This document shows positions 8,529 to 18,759 of a DNA stretch of 64,000 bases, piece by piece. How positions within the stretch are numbered: position 1 is the stretch's first letter; every line of letters begins with the position of its first letter. Below the pieces are notes generated by a model that did not search any database, was not told where the DNA came from, and saw only the letters and a program-made list of their open reading frames with translations. Source of the DNA: Polaromonas sp. JS666 (GTDB lineage: Bacteria > Pseudomonadota > Gammaproteobacteria > Burkholderiales > Burkholderiaceae_C); assembly GCF_900103405.1 (NCBI RefSeq), contig NZ_FNHX01000006.1, positions 124,001-188,000 of the forward strand, read 5' to 3'. The position numbers and the translations under genes are program-made.

Positions 8529-9473
8529 TCAGGGCACCAGCGACTGGGCTGCGGTCTGTTTGAGCGCGGCCGTCAGGGCGTCCAGAACCTCGGATTCCAG
8601 GTTCCAGCAATGCCAGTACAGCTGGACGGGCAGCGTGTAATGGGGCGCCACATTGACGAGCTGGCCCTGGTCTATCAGGCCCTGCGCCAGCAGGCGTGGC
8701 ACCACGCTGACCCCCCAGCCCGCCAGCACGGCCCTGACCATGCCTTCCGACGAAGGCACAAACAGCTGGTTCAGGGTGACGCGCTTGAGCCCGAAGGCCT
8801 TGCCCACAAATTCAACCGGCAGTTCATCCTTGCGGTTGAAGGCGATAAAAGGCACTTCGCGGAAGTTGTATTGGGTCAGCGCCGGCGCGGCCGGCCTGTC
8901 GCCAGCGCCATCGCGCTGGCCGAGCCGGCCCTGCGCGAAGGCCGGCGCGGCCACCGCGATGTACTGCATCGCGCCCAGCGGCTCCACCTTGCAGCCCCGC
9001 AGCGCCTGCTTGAGCGTGGTCACGCAGCCCAGCACCTGGCCTTCGCGCAGCCATTCATGGGTGAAATTCTGGTCGTCGTGAATGATTTCCATGGGCAGGC
9101 CCTGCTGCACCAGCTCGGTCAGCGCCGGCAAGGCCCAGGTGGCGATGCTGTCGGCGTTGATGGCGATGGAAATGCGCTCTTCCTCGCGCGCGCCGCCCAG
9201 GGAACTGGGCGCCAGCTCCTTGAGGTCGCGCTCCAGATCGGCGCGCAAAAGGCGCAGCATTTTGGTGTGTTTAAGCAACAGCTGGCCCGCCGAGGTGGGC
9301 TTGAGCGGCCGGCTGCGCACGATCAGCACGGTGCCGACCTGGGCCTCCAGGGCCCGCAGGCGCTGCGACACCGCCGACTGGGTGATGGACAGGCGCTGGG
9401 CCGCGCGCTCAAAACCGCCCTCTTCCACGATTGCCGCCAGGCATTCGAGTGCATCAGGATCAAAAGTACTCAT
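8529..9473 (-). CDS. argP: LysR-type regulator of the ArgP (IciA) group
   Basis: A 314-residue LysR regulator. The N-terminal winged helix (residues about 1-60, with GGFERAAQRLSITQSAVSQRL) matches ArgP, as do ISIAINADSIATWALPAL and the later EFVGKAFGLKRV and YWHCWNLES stretches. ArgP in enterobacteria senses lysine/arginine and activates argO, dapB and others. This copy has about 14 extra residues near 185-200 (GRLGQRDGAGDRPAAPAL), making it longer than the usual 298 or so. It is transcribed away from dadA, so local control of D-amino acid oxidation is possible. A LysE-type exporter lies 3 kb away (12596), not adjacent as in some ArgP-ArgO pairs. Confidence 0.85.
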   Translation of the reverse strand: MSTFDPDALECLAAIVEEGGFERAAQRLSITQSAVSQRLRALEAQVGTVLIVRSRPLKPTSAGQLLLKHTKMLRLLRADLERDLKELAPSSLGGAREEERISIAINADSIATWALPALTELVQQGLPMEIIHDDQNFTHEWLREGQVLGCVTTLKQALRGCKVEPLGAMQYIAVAAPAFAQGRLGQRDGAGDRPAAPALTQYNFREVPFIAFNRKDELPVEFVGKAFGLKRVTLNQLFVPSSEGMVRAVLAGWGVSVVPRLLAQGLIDQGQLVNVAPHYTLPVQLYWHCWNLESEVLDALTAALKQTAAQSLVP

Positions 9474-9509
9474 CCCGCATCCCCTCTTCCGTTTTCTATT
9501 TGCCCTACC

Positions 9510-9558
9510 AGTTGTGCTAGTTGTGCCAGCTACCGGCGCTTTTCAGCTTTATTAGCTG
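9510..9558. promoter_or_regulatory. Candidate operator region between argP and dadA
   Basis: Two tandem AGTTGTGC units sit at 9510-9517 and 9519-9526, nine bases apart. A perfect CAGCT-N5-AGCTG inverted repeat follows at 9544-9558. Both lie in the AT-rich gap between divergent argP and dadA, where a LysR- or Lrp-type regulator would bind. Binding is inferred only. Confidence 0.4.
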
Positions 9559-9642
9559 TTCTGATGTTTTCACTGAGAGTTTAATTTTTCTATTAATTGA
9601 AAGCAACATCCTTCACACTGGAATGTTGCAAAGGGGTTAGCG

Positions 9643-10992
9643 ATGAAAGTTGTAGTTTTAGGGGCCGGCATCATTGGCGTGAGCACCGCCTGGCATCTGC
9701 TGGAACGCGGCCACGAGGTCACGGTGGTAGACCGCCAGCCCGACGCGGCGCTGGAAACCAGTTTTGGCAACGCGGCGCAGATTTCCGTCAGCTATTGCGA
9801 GCCTTGGGCCAACAAGGACGCACCGCTGAAGGCCTTGAAATGGATGTTCCGCGACGACGCGCCGCTGCTGTTTCGCCCGCAGCTGCCTTTCGGCGAAGGC
9901 TGGCAGCAATGGCGCTGGGGCCTGCAGTTCCTGGCGCAGTGCAACGACACCGCCTTCGAGCGCAACGTGCAGCAACTCGTGGCCCTGGGCGCCTACAGCC
10001 ATAGCGCGCTCAAGGATGTGGTGGCCGCCACCGGCATCGAATACAACCGGCTCGAGCGCGGCATCGCGCACTACTACACCGACCAGAAAACCTTTGACAC
10101 GGCCGGCGAGGCCGCGGCCCTGATGCGCAAATACGGCGTGGCGCGCCGCGTGGTGAACACCGCCGAACTGCTGGCCATAGAGCCGGCCTTCAAATCCTTC
10201 GCGCACCGCATCGTGGGCGGCACCTACACCGCCAGCGACGAAAGCGGCGACGCCCGCGTTTTCACCCAGGCGCTGGCGCAACGCTGCGCCGCCCGCGGCG
10301 CGCGTTTCCTCTACGGCCACGACATAGAGCGGCTGGAGAAAACCGGCGGTGCCATCGAGTCCGTCGCCGTGCGGCCGCGCACCCTGCAGGGCAAAAGCGG
10401 CGACCCGGTCCGCCTCAAGGCCGACGAAATCGTCGTGGCCTGCGGCTCCCACACGGCGCCGCTGCTGCGCACCGTGGGCGTCGACCTGCCCATCTATCCC
10501 GGCAAAGGCTACAGCGCCACCTTCAAGCTGCTCAGGCCGGAACTGGCGCCTTTTGTCAGCACCATCGACGACGAAGTCAAATGCGCGATGAGCCGGCTCG
10601 GCGACCATCTGCGCGTGGCCGGCACCATCGAGGTCGGCGGCTACGACCTCTCGCTGGACACGCCGCTGGCCAAGGCCCGTTGCAAGATGCTGGCCGACCG
10701 CATCGAGGAAGTATTGCCGGGCGTGTGCGATACCCGCCTGGAGGAGCAAGGCGGCACGCCGAACTTCTGGACCGGCCTGCGCCCCGCGACACCCACCAAC
10801 ATCCCTTACATCGGCAAGACCAAGGTCGGCCGCCTGTGGGTCAACGCCGGCCATGGCACGCTGGGCTGGACGCACGGCGCGGGCTCGGGCAAGGCCATCG
10901 CCGAGCTGATCAGTGGCGAAGTGCCGGCCATGAATTTCGGCTTTTACGGGCAGGATCGCGCCAGCAACCGGCTACAGGCCAAAGCCGCCTGA
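9643..10992 (+). CDS. dadA: D-amino acid dehydrogenase, FAD-dependent small subunit
   Basis: A 449-residue FAD oxidoreductase of the DAO family. The dinucleotide-binding GAGIIG is at residues 7-12, followed by the acidic strand end VTVVDRQ. The family-specific stretches FGNAAQIS, GYSATFKLL and the C-terminal GHGTLGWTHGAGSGKAIAELI are clear. DadA deaminates D-amino acids (D-alanine best) to 2-oxo acids and passes electrons to the respiratory quinone pool from the inner face of the membrane. The ATG is preceded by AGGGG. It lies divergent from argP, and no alanine racemase (dadX) follows; the next gene is convergent. The D-aminopeptidase operon 12 kb away could supply D-amino acids. Confidence 0.93.
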   Translation: MKVVVLGAGIIGVSTAWHLLERGHEVTVVDRQPDAALETSFGNAAQISVSYCEPWANKDAPLKALKWMFRDDAPLLFRPQLPFGEGWQQWRWGLQFLAQCNDTAFERNVQQLVALGAYSHSALKDVVAATGIEYNRLERGIAHYYTDQKTFDTAGEAAALMRKYGVARRVVNTAELLAIEPAFKSFAHRIVGGTYTASDESGDARVFTQALAQRCAARGARFLYGHDIERLEKTGGAIESVAVRPRTLQGKSGDPVRLKADEIVVACGSHTAPLLRTVGVDLPIYPGKGYSATFKLLRPELAPFVSTIDDEVKCAMSRLGDHLRVAGTIEVGGYDLSLDTPLAKARCKMLADRIEEVLPGVCDTRLEEQGGTPNFWTGLRPATPTNIPYIGKTKVGRLWVNAGHGTLGWTHGAGSGKAIAELISGEVPAMNFGFYGQDRASNRLQAKAA

Positions 10993-10999
10993 TCACGGC

Positions 11000-11950
11000 C
11001 TAGGCGGCGTGCTGCTCCAGCGTGCGCTGCGCATGCTCGCGCAGCGCGACGCGCAAGGCCACCGGCTCCTGGACGTCGAAGGAAAAAGACAAACGCATCA
11101 GCTGCCGCGCGAACCAGCCCAGGTGGTCGGTCTGGCTGTGCAGCAGCACGCCCTCCTCGCTGGGCTGGAACACGCCCACGCTGTCGGGCAGTTCCATCTG
11201 CGCGGTCTGCAGGTCGGTGTGCAAAAGCAGCCGCACGGTGTTGCTGCGCGGCATGGTCGCCAGGCCCAGCGCCAGGTGCTGCACCGCGTCGAAGTCGGCC
11301 GGCGGCGTGAACACCACGTTGAGGGCGCGCACCTCGCGCACCCGGTCCAGCCGGAATGAGCGCAGCGCGCCGCGCAGGTGGCACCAGCCCGCCGCATACC
11401 AGCGGCCCTTGCGAAACACCAGGCCGTAGGCGTCGAACTCGCGCTCGGTGACCTCGCCTTCGGCCGACTGGTAAGCCATGTGCACACGCTGCCAGCCGTG
11501 CGCGGCGGCGCTCAAGGCCAGCAAGGCGGTGTTGTCGCCGGGCGCGTCGGCGCGGCGCAGGTCCAGCGTCACCGTTTCACCGAGGCCGCGAACGCGGTTT
11601 TTCAGATTGTGCGGCATCACGCGCTCGAGCTTGGCCTGTGCGCTTTGCGCGGCCGGCGCGGCTTCGGCCAGCCCCAGGCTGCGCGCGGCCAGCAAGCCCA
11701 GGGACAGCGCCAGGGCTTCGTCGTCGGTGAACATCATGGGCGGCAACTTGAAGCCGGCGATCAGGCTGTAGCAGCCGTAGCGGCCGCGTTCGGCCACCAC
11801 CGGGATGCCCAGGTCTTCCAGCTTGGCGATATAGCGGCGCAAGGTGCGGCCGTCCACTTCCAGCCGCCGCGCCAGTTCGGCGCCGCTCATGCGCCCATGG
11901 GACTGCAGCAGTTCCAGCACGGTCAATACACGGGTGGTCGGGGAATACAT
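11000..11950 (-). CDS. HTH/WYL-domain transcriptional regulator (YafY type)
   Basis: A 316-residue regulator. The N-terminal HTH_11/DeoR-like winged helix spans about residues 1-60 (GRMSGAELARRLEVDGRTLRRYI). A middle region of the YafY family and a WYL domain at about 140-215 follow, then the WCX C-terminal extension. WYL regulators usually bind a small ligand or nucleic acid and often control the divergent neighbour. Here that neighbour is the DUF1579-like gene at 12063, about 110 bases away. It ends eight bases after dadA, tail to tail. Confidence 0.88.
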   Translation of the reverse strand: MYSPTTRVLTVLELLQSHGRMSGAELARRLEVDGRTLRRYIAKLEDLGIPVVAERGRYGCYSLIAGFKLPPMMFTDDEALALSLGLLAARSLGLAEAAPAAQSAQAKLERVMPHNLKNRVRGLGETVTLDLRRADAPGDNTALLALSAAAHGWQRVHMAYQSAEGEVTEREFDAYGLVFRKGRWYAAGWCHLRGALRSFRLDRVREVRALNVVFTPPADFDAVQHLALGLATMPRSNTVRLLLHTDLQTAQMELPDSVGVFQPSEEGVLLHSQTDHLGWFARQLMRLSFSFDVQEPVALRVALREHAQRTLEQHAA

Positions 11951-12062
11951 GCTGAAAAGTTTAGCCCTTAATCAGGGCTGAAATAGCCCTATTACATCCA
12001 TAAACTGGGTTTTTCCACAGGTATCACCAACGTATCACGGGGCGCCACAAGCGCTTTTAACC

Positions 12063-12584
12063 ATGACCACCTCCACCCTGCCCAAACCCCTGGACCCGTC
12101 CCAGCTGAACGATGGGCGGCACGACTTCAACTTCATCGCGGGACGCTGGCTGGTCAGCAACAAGCGACTCAAAAAACGCCTGGCGGGCTGCACCGACTGG
12201 GAGCGTTTTGAGGCCGTACAGGACGGTGCACTGCTGCTGGGCGGCCTGGGCAATATGAACGACCTGGTCGTGGACGGCAAGCAGACCCTGGGTATGGCGC
12301 TGCGGTTTTTCAGCCCGCAGACCCGGCTCTGGAGCATTTATTGGGTCAGCCACAGCGACGGGCTGATGCAGCCGCCGGTGATGGGGGCGTTTGTGGACGG
12401 CACGGGCCGCTTTGAGGGCCACGACAGCCATGAAGGCCGGCCGGTTCGGGTGCGTTTTACCTGGTCGGGCATCACGCCCACCCGCGCCCGCTGGGAGCAG
12501 GCTTTTTCCGAAGACGGCGGCCGCCACTGGGAAACCAATTGGGTGATGGACCTGGCCCGGCCCGCCTATTCCGCGCTGCGCTAG
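12063..12584 (+). CDS. Conserved hypothetical protein, DUF1579-like fold
   Basis: A 173-residue cytoplasmic protein with no signal peptide. It has a lipocalin/DUF1579-like pattern: DFNFIAGRWLVSNKRL near the N-terminus, LRFFSPQTRLWSIYWVSHSD in the middle, and FTWSGITPTRARWEQAFSEDGG near the end, as in proteins that score a GxW-type beta barrel. Function unknown. It is divergent from the WYL regulator and runs 11 bases ahead of the LysE-type gene, so the two plus-strand genes probably form one unit under that regulator. Family assignment is by pattern memory only. Confidence 0.7.
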   Translation: MTTSTLPKPLDPSQLNDGRHDFNFIAGRWLVSNKRLKKRLAGCTDWERFEAVQDGALLLGGLGNMNDLVVDGKQTLGMALRFFSPQTRLWSIYWVSHSDGLMQPPVMGAFVDGTGRFEGHDSHEGRPVRVRFTWSGITPTRARWEQAFSEDGGRHWETNWVMDLARPAYSALR

Positions 12585-12595
12585 GGGCACCGGCC

Positions 12596-13231
12596 ATGGA
12601 GCAGTTCACCCACCTCTGGCTGTTTTTCCTGATGGTGCTGGGCATCATCATCCTGCCCGGCATGGACATGGCCTTTGTGATGGCCAGCTCGCTGACCGGC
12701 GGGCGCCGCGCGGGCCTGTTCGCGGTCGGCGGCATCGTGGCGGGCGGCGCCTGCCACGTGGTGGCCGGTGCGCTGGGACTGGGCATTGTGCTCAAGCTGG
12801 TGCCCGGCATGGTCAATGTGATGCTCGTCGCGGGCAGCCTTTACATTGCGTGGATAGGCTGGTCACTCACGCGCAGCACCTCGGTGTTCGGCGGCCTGCC
12901 GGCGCTGGAACAAAGCCCGCCCTGGCGGACCTTCCGCCAGGCCGCGCTGACCTGCCTGCTCAACCCCAAGGCCTATTTGTTCATGCTGGCGATTTTTCCG
13001 CAGTTCCTGCGGCTGGAATACGGTTCGCTGTGGATACAGGCGCTGGCGCTGGGCCTGATCATCGCGCTGACCCAGACCGGTGTGTATGGCTCGCTGGCAC
13101 TGGCAGCCGCCGGGGCACGCCAGTGGCTGGCCGACCGGCCGGGCGCCAGCGTGGTGATGGCGCGCACCGTGGGCGCCGTGCTGATCGTGTGCGCCGGCTT
13201 CACGGCCTGGCAGGGCTGGCGGCAGTTTTAG
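12596..13231 (+). CDS. LysE/RhtB-family amino acid exporter
   Basis: A 211-residue membrane protein with about six hydrophobic segments and the LysE signature near the N-terminus (IIILPGMDMAFVMASSLTGGRRAGL), where GPD is GMD. The TCLLNPKAYLFMLAIFPQF motif in the middle is typical. The family exports basic or neutral amino acids by proton exchange. The frame is open from 12539, but the ATG at 12596 is chosen because AGGGG precedes it and it starts directly with the first membrane helix. ArgP (8529) is close but not adjacent, so an ArgO role is only possible. Confidence 0.85.
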   Translation: MEQFTHLWLFFLMVLGIIILPGMDMAFVMASSLTGGRRAGLFAVGGIVAGGACHVVAGALGLGIVLKLVPGMVNVMLVAGSLYIAWIGWSLTRSTSVFGGLPALEQSPPWRTFRQAALTCLLNPKAYLFMLAIFPQFLRLEYGSLWIQALALGLIIALTQTGVYGSLALAAAGARQWLADRPGASVVMARTVGAVLIVCAGFTAWQGWRQF

Positions 13232-13240
13232 GAGTCTGTA

Positions 13241-13663
13241 CTAAGGCTTGTGGCCCTCGGGCCAGGGCGGGCCCTTGAGTTCCACAGTGTTGCCTTCCGG
13301 GTCGTTGAGGTAGATCGAAGGCCCTTCGCCCTCGGCACCGTAGCGCGACTCCACCTCGCCCGCTTCAACGCCGTGGGCCGCCAGGTGGCGGCGCAGGGCC
13401 TCGGCATCAAAGGGCTCGACGCGAAAGCAGACATGGTCGACATTGCGACCCTCCTTGCCCGGCGCCGCGCCGCCGGCCTTGCCCAGTGGGCCGTCCACCG
13501 GCACCAGGTCCACCAGCGAACGGCCGGCGCGCAGCTGCACCAGGCCGATGGCGTCCTGCCGGCGTTCCAGGCTGCAACCCAGCACCTGCTGGTAAAAGCG
13601 CAGCATGCCCATGAGGTCGCTGACCCGAAGGACGATGTGGTCGATGTCGCGAATACGGATCAT
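13241..13663 (-). CDS. VOC-family protein (virulence-protein/glyoxalase type)
   Basis: A 140-residue single VOC domain. The N-terminal IRDIDHIVLRVSDLMGMLRF places the first metal-ligand His, NVDHVCFRVEPF the second, and YLNDPEGNTVELKGPPWPEG supplies the Glu. That last motif is typical of the small VOC proteins related to glyoxalase I and fosfomycin-resistance proteins. The substrate is not known. The frame stays open to 14206, but the ATG at 13663 begins the domain. It is divergent from the oxidoreductase at 13751 and convergent with the LysE gene. Confidence 0.85.
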   Translation of the reverse strand: MIRIRDIDHIVLRVSDLMGMLRFYQQVLGCSLERRQDAIGLVQLRAGRSLVDLVPVDGPLGKAGGAAPGKEGRNVDHVCFRVEPFDAEALRRHLAAHGVEAGEVESRYGAEGEGPSIYLNDPEGNTVELKGPPWPEGHKP

Positions 13664-13750
13664 GGCGAGGGCGGCTCCAGTGAATCGGTGCCCGATTCTG
13701 GCACGCGAGCCCCAACCCCGCAGCTGCAGGGGCTCGCGGCTGCCGCTACC

Positions 13751-14317
13751 ATGGCCGCCATGAATGCTCCATCCAACTTCCTCTTCCTGGCCACCTCCAC
13801 GCGCGAACCCGGCGTGCTGGGCAACACCGAATGGCTGGCCCGGCAGGCCGCCGCGGCGCTGCCGGCCGGCACGCCCCAGGCCTGGCACCATTTGGCACGC
13901 ATGCAAATGCCGCCGTTTGTGGACCAGCGCCACACCACAGGCCAATACCCCATGCCAGAGGGCGACATGAAGACCCTGCTGGACGCGACCCTGGCCGCCA
14001 CCGACATCGTCTTCGTGGCCCCGGTCTACTGGTACAGCATTCCGGCGCCGCTGAAGATTTACCTGGACCACTGGAGCGCCTGGATGCGCGTGCCCGGCCT
14101 GCCCTTCAAGGAGGAGATGGCGAAAAAAACGCTGCGGCTGGTCACCACCAGCGGCGACCGCGCCAAGGCCCAGCCCATGATCGACTCCATCCGCCTGTGT
14201 GCGCAATTCATGGCCATGAACTACGGCGGCGAGCTCTGGGGCAAGGGCGGGCCGCCCGATGCCGTCAAGGCCGACACAGCGGCGGTGGCGCAGGCCGCAA
14301 GCTTTCTGGCGGCCTGA
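13751..14317 (+). CDS. Flavodoxin-fold NAD(P)H-dependent oxidoreductase
   Basis: A 188-residue protein of the NADPH-dependent FMN reductase/flavodoxin-like family: LFLATSTREPGVLGNTE at the phosphate-binding loop, DIVFVAPVYWYSIPAPLKIYLDHW as the flavin-binding motif, and LRLVTTSGD. It would reduce quinones, flavins or similar acceptors with bound FMN. ATG codons at 13751 and 13760 are both possible; the first is used. The long open frame reaching back to 13250 is antisense to the VOC gene and is not real. It is divergent from that VOC gene with an 87-base gap. Confidence 0.83.
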   Translation: MAAMNAPSNFLFLATSTREPGVLGNTEWLARQAAAALPAGTPQAWHHLARMQMPPFVDQRHTTGQYPMPEGDMKTLLDATLAATDIVFVAPVYWYSIPAPLKIYLDHWSAWMRVPGLPFKEEMAKKTLRLVTTSGDRAKAQPMIDSIRLCAQFMAMNYGGELWGKGGPPDAVKADTAAVAQAASFLAA

Positions 14318-14405
14318 GGGCCGCGGCTGGCGAGGGGGTTTTTCCTACAGGCCCTGCCCTGCGGGGCTGACAGGGCCGGCGCCCCCGGCGGCGCAGAGTG
14401 ACCGC

Positions 14406-14696
14406 ATGGCCCGAAAAAACCCGCCCCTGAACAGCACCGCCGCGCAAGCGGCCTCCGGCAAAGGCATGCCCGCAAAGGCACCGCGCGAACAGCGCCCGGG
14501 ACAGGCGGGCACGCCCCAGGACGGCGCGGTGCAAGCCAGCCTGGAACTGCCGCACGAGCGCGATCAGTCGCTGGACATGACCCCCGCCAAGCCCGATCCC
14601 GCCGTCAAACAAGCCGCGAGCGACCTGCGCCGGGGCCTGAAAGACACCAGCAAGGCCCCTGAAATGGACCGGGCCTATAAAAAGCTGCGGCCCTAG
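14406..14696 (+). CDS. Small conserved hydrophilic hypothetical protein
   Basis: A 96-residue, highly charged protein rich in Ala, Pro, Lys and Gln, with a predicted disordered N-terminus (KNPPLNSTAAQAASGKGMPAK) and a C-terminal helix ending DRAYKKLRP. No signal, membrane segment or catalytic motif is present. The ATG at 14406 is chosen because the frame before it is Arg/Trp-rich out-of-frame-like sequence. Possibly a stress or nucleoid-associated small protein, but no function is claimed. Confidence 0.55.
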   Translation: MARKNPPLNSTAAQAASGKGMPAKAPREQRPGQAGTPQDGAVQASLELPHERDQSLDMTPAKPDPAVKQAASDLRRGLKDTSKAPEMDRAYKKLRP

Positions 14697-14785
14697 CGCA
14701 TCCCTGCTTCGCCGCACAGCCGCGCACCCCGCTCAAGCGCGCCCCCCAACACCTCGCATCGCATGCACAGGCCCGAATTTAATTG

Positions 14786-14803
14786 GAAATGATCAAAAAT
14801 TTC
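14786..14803. promoter_or_regulatory. Candidate RpiR operator before the peptide-uptake operon
   Basis: GAAAT (14786-14790) and ATTTC (14799-14803) form a perfect inverted repeat with 8 bases between. It lies in the only AT-rich stretch here (about 14778-14850), some 60 bases upstream of the RpiR gene. Family members bind such palindromes. Autoregulation is inferred. Confidence 0.4.
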
Positions 14804-14858
14804 GCTATGATGAATTGATTTGTAAATTTATATACATCCAATTTCTGCTTAGGCCCTG

Positions 14859-15818
14859 ATGGCGACATTTCCCGGCAACCCTTCGATGGCACAGCGTATT
14901 GGGCGTTTGTTGCCGACGCTGACGCGCTCTCACCGGCAGATGGCCGACTATGTGCTGGCCCATCCCCTGCAAGCAGCAACCATGCCCATCGACGAGCTGG
15001 CCGCCACGTTGGGGGTTTCCGTGGCCACCGCCAACCGCTTCGCGCGGGCGCTGGAATTTGAGGGCTACCCGCAGTTCCGCGCCGCGCTGGTGCTGGGCTT
15101 CGAAGCCACCCTGGCCCCGGTCGAGAAGCTGCGCAACAAGCTGGAGCACTCCGCCACGGTGGCCGACGTGTTTGCCTCCGCGCTGGCGCAAAGCCAGCGC
15201 AACATTGAGCTGACACGGCAAGCGCTGGATGCCCAGAGCTGCGAGCAGGCGGTGGCGGCCATCCTGAAGGCACGGCGCATCTACATTGCCGGCTTCGGCA
15301 GCAGCAGCTGGCTCGGCGGGCTGCTGCAGCGCTCGCTGGACCCGTATTGCGACAACGTCCAGCTGCTGGCCAGCGTGGAAAGCTCCTCTTACGGCGCGCG
15401 GCTGCTGGCGCGCCTGAAGCCCGAGGACCTGCTGATCGCCATCGCCTACCCGCGCTATTTCAGCGACACGATCTTGCTGGCGCGCCGCGCGCACGACGCC
15501 GGCGTGCCGGTGCTGGCGCTGACCGACCGCGTGACATCGCCGCTGGCACCGCTGGCCAGCGTCGCGCTCTACGCCCACACCGAGAGCCAGTATTTCGCCA
15601 ATTCCGAAGCCACCGTGCTGGCGCTGATCGAGGCCTTGTGCAGCGCCGTCGCCCACAGCGCCAAAGACTCGCTCAAGGCGGCGACTCAGCTGGCCGAGTC
15701 GGTGCTGCCCTGGCTGCACGGCAACCACGCCAGCCGGCTGCGCGCCGATGCCGACGCCGCGGCGCCCGCACCCCGCAAAGCCCGCACCCCACCCAAATCG
15801 CCAAAGGTTTCCAAGTGA
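14859..15818 (+). CDS. MurR/RpiR-family regulator of the peptide-uptake operon
   Basis: A 319-residue regulator. An HTH_6 domain spans about residues 8-85 (MPIDELAATLGVSVATANRFARALEF). A SIS sugar-phosphate-binding domain spans about 135-270 (YIAGFGSSSWLG, then LLIAIAYPRYFSDTILLARRA). A lysine/proline/alanine-rich tail follows. It is the first gene of the operon, and its TGA overlaps the GTG of iaaA. RpiR proteins usually sense phosphosugars such as MurNAc-6-P; next to peptide and D-peptide genes, a muropeptide-linked signal is possible but unproven. Confidence 0.88.
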   Translation: MATFPGNPSMAQRIGRLLPTLTRSHRQMADYVLAHPLQAATMPIDELAATLGVSVATANRFARALEFEGYPQFRAALVLGFEATLAPVEKLRNKLEHSATVADVFASALAQSQRNIELTRQALDAQSCEQAVAAILKARRIYIAGFGSSSWLGGLLQRSLDPYCDNVQLLASVESSSYGARLLARLKPEDLLIAIAYPRYFSDTILLARRAHDAGVPVLALTDRVTSPLAPLASVALYAHTESQYFANSEATVLALIEALCSAVAHSAKDSLKAATQLAESVLPWLHGNHASRLRADADAAAPAPRKARTPPKSPKVSK

Positions 15819-16821
15819 CACGGCCCCAGCCTATCCCCCTTATCGCCATCCACGGCGGCGCCGGCACCATGAGCCGCAGCCACATCAGCGCGGAACAAAA
15901 CGCGGCCTACCACGCCGCCCTGCAGGCCATCCTGCGGCCCGCGCAGCAGCTGCTGGCCGGCGGCGGCAGCGCGCTCGATGCGGTCAGCCTGGCGGTGGAG
16001 CTGCTCGAGGACTGCCCGCTGTTCAATGCCGGGCATGGCGCCGTCTTCACCCATGACGAAACCCATGAACTCGACGCGGCCGTGATGGACGGCGCCACCT
16101 TGCGCGCCGGCGCGGTGGCCTGCGTGAACCGCGTGCGCCGCCCGGTGCGCGCGGCGCGCGCCGTGATGGAGCGCAGCGCGCACGTGCTGCTGGTGGGGGC
16201 CGGTGCCGAGGCCTTCGCCCAGGAGTGCGGGCTGGAAATGGTCTCGCCCGATTATTTTTCAACCGAGGCCCGCCGCGAGCAATTGCGGCGCGCGCTCGCG
16301 ACGGACGCGGCCGTGCTGGACCACGACGGCGCGGCCCTGGCGTTCCGCTCAGGTCCTGCCGGCGCCGCACCCCTGGACGAAGGCCGCAAGCTCGGCACCG
16401 TGGGCGCCGTGGCCCTGGATGCGCAGGGCAACCTGGCCGCCGCCACCTCCACCGGCGGCATGACCAACAAGCGCGCCGGCCGGGTGGGCGACTCGCCCCT
16501 GATAGGCGCCGGCACCTACGCCGACAACCGCACGGCGGCGATTTCCTGCACCGGCACCGGTGAAATGTTCATACGCACCGCGGCGGCCTATGACATCTGC
16601 GCGCGCATGGCCTATGCCGGCATGCCGCTGGACGCGGCCGCCCGGGAAGTGGTCATGAAGGTGCTGCCCGCCCTGGGCGGGCGTGGCGGCCTGATCGCCG
16701 TCGATGCGCAGGGCCACCTCAGCCTGCCCTTCAACACCGAAGGCATGTACCGCGGCTGGGCCCGCGTGGGCGAGGCGCCGGTGAGCGCCATTTACGCCGA
16801 CGCCATCGAGGGATTCGCCGC

Positions 16822-16825
<4 letters not shown>
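15815..16825 (+). CDS. iaaA: Isoaspartyl peptidase / plant-type L-asparaginase
   Basis: A 336-residue Ntn-hydrolase precursor. It starts with [12 protein letters not shown], keeps [25 protein letters not shown], and has the autocleavage site GTVGAVALD at about residue 190, where the Thr becomes the N-terminal nucleophile of the beta chain; [24 protein letters not shown] follows. The enzyme removes beta-aspartyl residues from isopeptides. The GTG at 15815 is the only start that keeps the HGGAG motif, and it overlaps the regulator's stop (GTGA). It is the first of iaaA-gsiABCD, the same order as in E. coli. Confidence 0.93.
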
Positions 16826-18681
<1,856 letters not shown>

Positions 18682-18759
18682 CGTCCACCCTTGCCCCCAC
18701 CTGCCTTTGCCCTTCCGTCTCCCGTGTTTGCCCCTCGTTTCGCCTCTAGGAGTTTTTTC

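Noticed and set aside
9658..10875. A 405-codon frame antisense to dadA.
   Set aside because: Composition typical of a shadow frame, no ribosome site or recognisable motif, and the DadA frame has full family conservation.
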